Below are positions 57,183 through 64,000 of a stretch of DNA of 64,000 nt, piece by piece (the first letter of the stretch is position 1; each line of letters starts with the position of its first letter). Origin of the DNA: Corynebacterium yudongzhengii (lineage in GTDB: Bacteria; Actinomycetota; Actinomycetes; Mycobacteriales; Mycobacteriaceae); assembly GCF_003065405.1 (NCBI RefSeq), contig NZ_CP026947.1:992001-1056000 (forward strand). The letters run 5' to 3'. The notes beneath the pieces are model-generated. The model was given only the letters and a program-made list of their open reading frames with translations, had not been told where the DNA came from and made no database searches. The position numbers were made by a program, and so were the translations under genes.

Positions 57183-58927
57183 GGGCAGTAGAGCTACCGA
57201 AGCTCCGTACCTGGCAGCAGGAGGCGCTGGAGAAGTTTCTTTCGCGCCGGCCGAAGGACTTCATGGCCGTCGCGACCCCGGGGGCCGGCAAGACCACCTT
57301 AGCGCTGACGCTCGCGGCCACGCTGCTGCGCGACCGCAGCGTCGAGCGCGTCATCGTGGTTGTGCCCACCGAGCACCTGAAGGTGCAGTGGTCGGCCTCC
57401 GCGGCGCGCCTCGGCATCTCTTTGGACCCGGAGTTCACGAACTCCTCGGCGGTCAACCCGTCCTATGACGGCGTGGCGGTCACCTATGCCCAGGTCGGCA
57501 TGCACCCGTTTAAGCACCACGCGATCGCGTCCTCGCGGCGCACCCTGGTGATTCTCGACGAGATCCACCACGCCGGCGACGCTAAGAGCTGGGGCGACGG
57601 CGTGCGCGAGGCCTATAACGACGTCAACTTCCGCCTCGCGCTCACCGGTACGCCTTTTCGTTCCGACGATGCCGCCATCCCCTTCGTCCGCTACGAAGAA
57701 GACGGCGAGGGCCACCTGGTCTCGCGCTCCGATTACACCTACGGCTACTCGGAGGCGCTCAACGATGGCGTGGTGCGCCCCGTGGTCTTCCTTGCGTACT
57801 CCGGTGAGGCCCGGTGGCGTGACAGTGCGGGCGAGGAGTACGAGGCCCGCCTCGGCGAGCCGCTCAACGCGGCGCAGACCGCCCGCGCCTGGCGCACCGC
57901 GCTGGATCCAAAGGGGGAGTGGATCCCCTCGGTGCTGCGCGCGGCGCACACGCGGCTGCGCCAGGTGCGCAACAACATGCCGGACGCCGGCGGGCTCGTG
58001 ATCGCCAGCGACACCAAGACCGCCCGCGCGTACGCGAAGATGCTGGAAGAGCTCACCGACACCCCGGTGGCGCTCATTCTTTCCGACGAGCCCGGCTCCT
58101 CCGAACGCATCGAGGAGTTCTCGCAGTCCACCGACGAGTGGATGGTCGCGGTGCGCATGGTCTCCGAGGGTGTCGATGTCCCGCGGCTCGCCGTCGGCGT
58201 CTACGCCACCTCGGCCTCCACGGCGCTGTTCTTCGCCCAGGCGATCGGCCGCTTCGTGCGCTCGCGCCTGCCCGGCGAGACCGCCAGCGTCTTCGTGCCC
58301 TCTGTGCCTGTGCTGCTGGGGCTGGCCGAAAACCTGGAGAAGCAGCGCGATCACGTGCTCGGCAAGCCGGATCGCCCCTCGGATGGTCTCGACGACGACC
58401 TGCTCGCCGACGCCAACCGCGAGAAGAACGAGCCGGACGCCTCTTCCACCTACGAATCCATCGGCGCCGAAGCCGAGCTCGACTCCTTGATCTACGACGG
58501 CTCCACCTACGGCACCGGCACCCTGGCCGGCAGTGCCGAGGAGCAGGACTACCTCGGTCTGCCCGGGCTTCTCGACGCCGACCAGGTCCGCGCCCTTTTG
58601 CGCAAACGCCAAGAAGAGCAGCTCGATGCGCGCGATGAGCAGGAGCGGGCTCGTCGAGAAGCTCAGGTGCGGGAGGCCAAGCGCCGCGAGATCGAAGGAA
58701 CCCGCGCCCCGCAGCCGAAGAAGGCAGCAGCGGAAGAAACCGCCAGCGAGGAGGTCCCGCGTTTGCGCAAGGAACTCAACACCATCGTCTCGATCGTCGC
58801 GGGCCGCAGCGGGCGCCCGCACGGCGCCATCCACACCGAGGCCCGCAAGGCCTGCGGGGGACCGCCGACCGCGTTGTGCTCGGCGCAGCAACTGCGCGAC
58901 CGCATCGCATATCTGCGAGAATGGTGA
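57179..58927 (+). CDS. Superfamily II DEAD/DEAH-box helicase
   Basis: The 582-residue protein has a compact SF2 core: WQQEALEKFLSRRPKDFMAVATPGAGKTT with motif I (about residues 33-41), PTEHLKVQW, motif II DEIHH (about 125-129), motif III LTGTPF, and a C-terminal motif V-VI region with VRMVSEGVDVPRLAVGVYAT and QAIGRFVRSR (about 357-366). It resembles the ERCC3/XPB-like and type III restriction helicase group found in actinobacteria next to DUF3039. A C-terminal Arg/Glu-rich coiled coil and a short conserved tail (after about 480) follow. Role probably in DNA repair or RNA processing, not established. Confidence 0.83.
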   Translation: MRAVELPKLRTWQQEALEKFLSRRPKDFMAVATPGAGKTTLALTLAATLLRDRSVERVIVVVPTEHLKVQWSASAARLGISLDPEFTNSSAVNPSYDGVAVTYAQVGMHPFKHHAIASSRRTLVILDEIHHAGDAKSWGDGVREAYNDVNFRLALTGTPFRSDDAAIPFVRYEEDGEGHLVSRSDYTYGYSEALNDGVVRPVVFLAYSGEARWRDSAGEEYEARLGEPLNAAQTARAWRTALDPKGEWIPSVLRAAHTRLRQVRNNMPDAGGLVIASDTKTARAYAKMLEELTDTPVALILSDEPGSSERIEEFSQSTDEWMVAVRMVSEGVDVPRLAVGVYATSASTALFFAQAIGRFVRSRLPGETASVFVPSVPVLLGLAENLEKQRDHVLGKPDRPSDGLDDDLLADANREKNEPDASSTYESIGAEAELDSLIYDGSTYGTGTLAGSAEEQDYLGLPGLLDADQVRALLRKRQEEQLDARDEQERARREAQVREAKRREIEGTRAPQPKKAAAEETASEEVPRLRKELNTIVSIVAGRSGRPHGAIHTEARKACGGPPTALCSAQQLRDRIAYLREW

Positions 58928-58929
58928 GC

Positions 58930-59273
58930 ATGAGAAACTCGCTCGCCGTCGTCGCGCTCATCGTGTCCATCGCCGCGGTACTCATCTCCGCGACGATGGT
59001 CGGAGTGTTCTTCGGGCTGGTGCTCGGCGTCATCGGGATCGTGGTATCGATCCTCGCGCTGCGGCGGGCGCGCCACATCGGGCAGCAGGGAACGCCGCGG
59101 CGGACGATGTCGATCATCGCGCTGGTGCTCTCGTCCGTTTCCACCCTGGTCAGCGGCACCCTTTTAGGCTTCGTGCTCTACGCCACCCAGGCGTCGAATC
59201 TGGGTGACTGCTTTGATCTGCCCACGCACGAGGAGATCAACGAGTGCGTCGACGCCGAGTGGGAGAGGCTCTT

Positions 59274-59277
<4 letters not shown>
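58930..59277 (+). CDS. DUF4190-like small membrane protein
   Basis: The 115-residue protein has two clear membrane segments at the N-terminus (about 4-44) and a third (about 63-84), with the pattern [42 protein letters not shown] typical of DUF4190. The C-terminal 30 residues are outside or cytoplasmic and acidic with two Cys. Function unknown. ATG at 58930 or the earlier ATG at 58921, which overlaps the helicase stop, are both possible starts. Its stop codon overlaps that of convergent sigA by 4 bp. Confidence 0.7.
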
Positions 59278-60662
<1,385 letters not shown>

Positions 60663-60690
60663 GTACGCCCTTTCAACTCTTACTTACCAG

Positions 60691-60708
60691 CCGACGTGTC
60701 GACGTCGG
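60691..60708 (-). promoter_or_regulatory. Palindrome in the sigA leader
   Basis: CCGACGT-gtcg-ACGTCGG has 7-bp perfect arms and lies 29 bp before the sigA ATG, just downstream of a possible -10 box (minus-strand GATAGT near 60709-60714). In RNA it would form a stable hairpin in the 5' leader. Its role is unknown. Confidence 0.4.
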
Positions 60709-60763
60709 ACTATCTTTAACCGACCCCCCAGTGTACGGGAAAGGGTCGGCCAAGTGGGCACCG

Positions 60764-61528
60764 CTAAGGGTGCAAGTGCTTGGCGACGGCCATAGCCGCC
60801 CCCACTATACCCGCCCGGTTGCGCAGTTTGGCCGGCAAAACCGGAACGGACGTGCGCAAAAGCGGCACCCACTGTTCGTGGTTGCGGGAGATCCCGCCGC
60901 CGACGATGAAGCTGGTGGGATTGAGCAGGCGCTCATACTCCGCGAGCACCTTATCGACGCGCGTGGCCCACTCGGCGTAGCCGAGGTTCTCCCGGTCGCG
61001 CACCGCGGAGGAGGCGAAGTGCTCGGCCTCGCGGCCGTCGATCAGCAAATGCCCGAACTCGGTGTTGGGGAAGAGGCTACCGTCGATAAGCAGCGCGGAG
61101 CCGATGCCGGTGCCGAAGGTGAGGAACACGACGGCGCCCTCGCCGGCCTTGGGGTGGCCGAACTCGACCTCGGCGAGCCCGGCGGCGTCGGCGTCGTTGA
61201 GCACGCTGACCTCGCGCTCCGGCAGGTGCCGGGCAAACAGAGTGGCGACGTTGGTGCCGATCCAGCTCTTATCGATGTTGGCGGCGGTGGTCACGATCTC
61301 ATCGCGCACCACCGCCGGCAAGGTGATACCGACGGGTCCTTCCCACTCGAAGTGCTCGACGATGGCGGTGATTACGGTGGCCACCGCATCCGGTGTCGAG
61401 GCGTGCGGGGTGGCGATCTTGTGCCGGTCGGTGAAAAACTCGCCGGTTTTCAGATCGACGATGGCGCCCTTGATGCCGGAGCCGCCGACGTCGATGCCCA
61501 AGGCCTTGGTAGCTGCATCCGCGTCCAT
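60764..61528 (-). CDS. ppgK: Polyphosphate glucokinase
   Basis: PpgK phosphorylates glucose with polyphosphate or ATP, an important glucokinase in actinobacteria. The 254-residue ROK-family product has the phosphate-binding loop [15 protein letters not shown] (about residues 10-24), the [11 protein letters not shown] substrate motif with the catalytic Asp (about 112), the second glycine-rich loop [16 protein letters not shown] (about 130-145) and EFGHLLIDG. The ATG at 61528 is chosen because the family start [16 protein letters not shown] follows it. It is divergent from suhB, as in other corynebacteria. Confidence 0.94.
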   Translation of the reverse strand: MDADAATKALGIDVGGSGIKGAIVDLKTGEFFTDRHKIATPHASTPDAVATVITAIVEHFEWEGPVGITLPAVVRDEIVTTAANIDKSWIGTNVATLFARHLPEREVSVLNDADAAGLAEVEFGHPKAGEGAVVFLTFGTGIGSALLIDGSLFPNTEFGHLLIDGREAEHFASSAVRDRENLGYAEWATRVDKVLAEYERLLNPTSFIVGGGISRNHEQWVPLLRTSVPVLPAKLRNRAGIVGAAMAVAKHLHP

Positions 61529-61562
61529 GCCTCGCAGTCTACCGTCGGGCACAATGACGGGT

Positions 61563-62384
61563 ATGGAAAGTTTGCGCGACATCGCCATCGAACTGGTCAC
61601 CGACACCGCCGAACTCATCCGGGATCGCCGAGCAGAACTCGGCGATCTCCGCGACTACACCATGACGAAATCGAGTGCGGTCGATCCCGTCACGGTCGTC
61701 GATACCGCCGCCGAGGAGTTCCTCGCCGAGCGGATCGCTCAAGCGCGCCCCGAGGACGGCCTCATCGGCGAGGAGGGCACGCAGCAGGCCTCCGCCAGCG
61801 GGATCAGCTGGGTGGTCGATCCTATCGACGGCACTGTCAACTTCATCTACGGCATCCCGCACTACGCCGTCTCCGTCGCCGCGGCGCTCGACGGTGAGCC
61901 GGTCGCCGGCGCCGTCATCAACGTCGCCACCGGCGAGCTGTGGGCGGCGGCGAAAGACGCCGGGGCGACGGTCACCCGCGACGATAAGACCCACCCGCTG
62001 CGGGTGAACGAGGTCGATGAGCTCGGCCGCGCACTGGTGGCCACCGGCTTCGGCTACACCGCCTCCAGGCGCGCGGAGCAGGCCCGGATCATCGCGGGGC
62101 TTTTGCCCTCGATCCGCGACATCCGCCGCTTGGGTTCGGCGGCGATCGACCTCTGCCACCTCGCCGAAGGGCGCGTCGATGCCTACTTCGAGCACGGTCT
62201 GAATTGTTGGGATTTCGCGGCCGGTGTGGTGATCGCCCGGGAGGCGGGCGCGGTGGTTGAGCACCCGCCCTTAAGCGTGAGCGGTGAGGAGGGCAACGTG
62301 ATCGTCGCGGGTGCCCACGGCGTTCAGGAACAGCTTTCTGACCAGCTCAAACAGGTAGGTGGTTACGCGCCGGTGGGGCGGTAA
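61563..62384 (+). CDS. suhB: Inositol-1-monophosphatase family protein SuhB-like
   Basis: The 273-residue product belongs to the inositol monophosphatase family. It has the metal-binding motifs GEEGT (about residues 69-73), [13 protein letters not shown] (about 82-94), with the Asp-Pro-x-Asp-Gly signature, and the C-terminal [17 protein letters not shown] (about 217-233). Substrates may include inositol phosphate for phosphatidylinositol and mycothiol synthesis, or other sugar phosphates. The ATG at 61563 is 7 nt after a CACAAT -10-like box, so it may be leaderless. Divergent from ppgK. Confidence 0.9.
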   Translation: MESLRDIAIELVTDTAELIRDRRAELGDLRDYTMTKSSAVDPVTVVDTAAEEFLAERIAQARPEDGLIGEEGTQQASASGISWVVDPIDGTVNFIYGIPHYAVSVAAALDGEPVAGAVINVATGELWAAAKDAGATVTRDDKTHPLRVNEVDELGRALVATGFGYTASRRAEQARIIAGLLPSIRDIRRLGSAAIDLCHLAEGRVDAYFEHGLNCWDFAAGVVIAREAGAVVEHPPLSVSGEEGNVIVAGAHGVQEQLSDQLKQVGGYAPVGR

Positions 62385-62454
62385 TAGACATCAGTTACGC
62401 CGTGGTTTAGTATGCGCCTCGACAAACCCCTTGACATAGCAACCGGAGGAGCAC

Positions 62455-62745
62455 ATGGCCGCCGATTATGACGCACCCCGCCGCCGCGCGGAGGACGAAA
62501 TTGAAACCGACTCCCTCGAGGGCCTGAAGGCCGCGGAATCGGAAAACTCCGGAGTCGACGAAGACGGCGAGATTACGGAATCCTTCGACCCGCCGAGCGT
62601 CGACCTCACCGGCGAGGAGCTCAACGTCACTGTGGTGCCCCGCCAGGAGGATGAATTCACGTGCTCGAGCTGCTTTTTGGTGCAGAAGCGTAACCGTAAG
62701 TCCCACGAGGAAAACGGTGCGCCGATCTGCCTGGACTGCGCTTAA
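62455..62745 (+). CDS. DUF4193 protein (small zinc-ribbon)
   Basis: The 96-residue soluble protein belongs to the actinobacterial DUF4193 family of unknown function. The first 60 residues are very acidic with little predicted fold (MAADYDAPRRRAEDEIETDSLEGLK). The C-terminus has four cysteines as two pairs, FTCSSCFLVQKRNR and APICLDCA, which should bind one zinc as in RNA polymerase-associated ribbons. GGAGGA precedes the ATG at good spacing. Its constant presence near sigA and dut in actinobacteria suggests a basic role. Confidence 0.85.
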   Translation: MAADYDAPRRRAEDEIETDSLEGLKAAESENSGVDEDGEITESFDPPSVDLTGEELNVTVVPRQEDEFTCSSCFLVQKRNRKSHEENGAPICLDCA

Positions 62746-62762
62746 GGCGAGCGCTTGAAAGG

Positions 62763-63278
62763 CTAGCGCCGGGGCATGTGCACCAGGGCCTCGTCGGCCT
62801 GCTCCGGCACAAACGCCCGGAGGATCTTCTCCGGATCCCGGGCCGACAGCAGCCAGTAGGGCGTGGGGTCGGCCGGGTCATCGAGGACGAGCATGACCAT
62901 CCGCGGCACCCAGCCGTGGGAGACCACGAACGCCGCCGGGTCGAGCTGGCGGCCCATCGCGTTGCGCTTCGCGGATTCCGGCACCGCCAGCGAGCGGGAA
63001 ACCACGTCCGCCGGCAAGCTGGCCTGGCCGACGGTGAGCCAGCGGGAACCGTCAGCGTCCTGTTCGATCCGGATGACGGTCGACGACCACCACAACAGCA
63101 CCCAGATCGCCAGGGCGCTGAGCGCGATGCCGGGGATAATCATCCACCAGATGGAGCGGTTGAGGGCGATCTGCGCCGTCATCAACGCCACCAGGCCGGC
63201 GGCGAGCACCCACCAGTACAGGGGCACCCACTGGCGCTCCTGATAGAGGACCGTCGTTTCCGTCGCCTTAGCACTCAC
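62763..63278 (-). CDS. DUF3093 membrane protein
   Basis: The 171-residue protein matches the actinobacterial DUF3093 family, always found next to dut and DUF4193 genes. It has an N-terminal cytoplasmic part with VLYQERQWVPLYWWVLAAG, two membrane segments (about residues 20-38 and 45-64), and a C-terminal soluble beta-rich domain with the family pattern GWVPRMVMLVLDDPADPTPYWLLSARDPEKI (about 126-156). The role is unknown. It is convergent with DUF4193 (17-bp gap) and divergent from dut. Confidence 0.85.
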   Translation of the reverse strand: MSAKATETTVLYQERQWVPLYWWVLAAGLVALMTAQIALNRSIWWMIIPGIALSALAIWVLLWWSSTVIRIEQDADGSRWLTVGQASLPADVVSRSLAVPESAKRNAMGRQLDPAAFVVSHGWVPRMVMLVLDDPADPTPYWLLSARDPEKILRAFVPEQADEALVHMPRR

Positions 63279-63365
63279 GTCCGCCCAGTCTAGTCGAGCA
63301 CCTCAGACACACGAAGTGGCGCCCGGTTCGCGCGCACGCATAGTCGAGCTGGTTTACTGCACACC

Positions 63366-63821
63366 ATGAGCAACGAGACCGTGCGCATCAAAAGACTCGA
63401 TCCTGACCTGCCGCTGCCGGCCCGCGCCCACCGCGGGGATGCCGGGGCGGATCTGTACTGTACGGAGGATTTCCGGCTCGCCCCCTTCGAGCGCCGGTTG
63501 GTAGGCACCGGCATCGCCCTCGAGCTGCCCTTGGGCACCGTGGGCCTGGTGCATCCGCGCTCGGGGCTGGCCGCGAAGCAGGGCTTGAGCATCGTCAACG
63601 CCCCCGGCACCATCGACGCTGACTACCGCGGCGAGATCAAGGTATGTCTGATTAACCTGGACCCGGAAAGCCCCATTGAGTGCGAGCGCGGCACCCGCAT
63701 CGCCCAGCTGGTGATCCAGCGGGTCGAACTCGTCGAGTTCGAGGAGGTCGCAGAACTGAGTGAGACCGTCCGCGGCGAGCGCGGTTACGGCTCGTCGGGG
63801 ACGACGGGTTCGTTACAGTAG
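63366..63821 (+). CDS. dut: dUTP diphosphatase (dUTPase)
   Basis: Dut hydrolyses dUTP to dUMP, preventing uracil in DNA and feeding ThyX. The 151-residue product is a trimeric-type dUTPase with all five motifs: [15 protein letters not shown] (about residues 20-34), [16 protein letters not shown] (about 62-77), the [15 protein letters not shown] block with the catalytic Asp (about 80-93), RIAQLVIQR and the C-terminal [11 protein letters not shown] (about 138-148), the flexible P-loop-like arm. Upstream thyX (5.2 kb) and dut together make dTMP from dUTP. Confidence 0.97.
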   Translation: MSNETVRIKRLDPDLPLPARAHRGDAGADLYCTEDFRLAPFERRLVGTGIALELPLGTVGLVHPRSGLAAKQGLSIVNAPGTIDADYRGEIKVCLINLDPESPIECERGTRIAQLVIQRVELVEFEEVAELSETVRGERGYGSSGTTGSLQ

Positions 63822-63851
63822 GCACGAATCAACGACAGGGAGGTTAGCCCG

Positions 63852-64000
63852 ATGGCACTGTGGCCGTTCGCTAAGAAGAAGGACAAGGACAAGGATAAAG
63901 ACGCGCACGCGGAACCGGAGGTTCAGTCGGAGGCCCAGCCCGAACCGCAGCCGGAGGCGGACGCGGCGTTGCAAAGCACTCCGGATACCGGCCCCTTCGA
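63852..64000 (+). CDS. DUF3710 protein, N-terminal part
   Basis: The open frame from ATG 63852 runs off the window end, giving 49 visible residues. Start MALWPFAKKKDKDKDKDAHAEPEV followed by a Gln/Glu/Pro/Ala-rich stretch fits the N-terminus of the actinobacterial DUF3710 family, which regularly follows dut. AGGGAGG precedes the ATG. The visible part is disordered, so the family call rests mainly on position. Confidence 0.7.
   Translation, partial: MALWPFAKKKDKDKDKDAHAEPEVQSEAQPEPQPEADAALQSTPDTGPF

Overview
The window is a stretch of high-GC Gram-positive chromosome and almost certainly comes from a Corynebacterium. The evidence is a close DtxR relative, the dapB-thyX-dapA-rnj cluster, paired sigB and sigA genes with dtxR and galE next to sigB, a lysine-rich SigA N-terminus, DivS divergent from lexA, the bioYMN biotin transporter and many small actinobacterial DUF proteins. 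Gene order from the nucleoside hydrolase to dut is, from memory, largely colinear with the Corynebacterium glutamicum core chromosome. I cannot name the species.

Layout. 1-3.4 kb: end of a nucleoside hydrolase gene, rpsO with a structured leader, and pnp. 3.4-9.6 kb: a short repeat cluster, a lipoprotein gene, then the lysine, thymidylate and RNase J cluster (dapB, thyX, dapA, rnj) and a TIGR03085 protein. 9.7-16.3 kb: ftsK, a TerC-family gene behind a predicted yybP-ykoY (manganese) riboswitch, pgsA, pncC/cinA, and the envelope and proteolysis stress pair clgR-pspA with a sigma-H type promoter. 16.3-18.5 kb: bioN, bioM, bioY and DUF3046 around a BioQ-like palindrome. 18.6-30.2 kb: recA, recX, miaB, miaA, dapF, hflX and several conserved unknowns. 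30.2-37.4 kb: uracil permease and the general and fructose PTS (ptsH, ptsF, fruK, ptsI, fruR). 37.5-39.3 kb: lexA/divS with SOS boxes, and nrdR.

39.3-41.75 kb is the only clearly accessory region. Ten copies of the 16-bp palindrome TTACGCACGTGCGTAA, joined by conserved spacers and accompanied by a second palindrome, form an array that has been split by a decayed IS256-family element. I do not recognise this array, and it is the most interesting object in the window.

41.8-64 kb is core again: hrpA, oxyR, a Ski2-like helicase gene, a PAC2 protein, DUF4192 (with two perfect DnaA-box matches upstream), galE, dtxR, sigB with a sigma-H type promoter, dtd, a methyltransferase gene, DUF3099, DUF3039, an SF2 helicase gene, DUF4190, sigA, ppgK, suhB, DUF4193, DUF3093, dut and the start of a DUF3710 gene.

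Two patterns recur. Many genes have a TANNNT -10 box about 6-9 nt before the start codon and are probably leaderless. Several convergent gene pairs overlap at their stop codons. I saw no rRNA, tRNA, CRISPR array or prophage. All functional calls rest on recognised motifs and family knowledge; no search was run.
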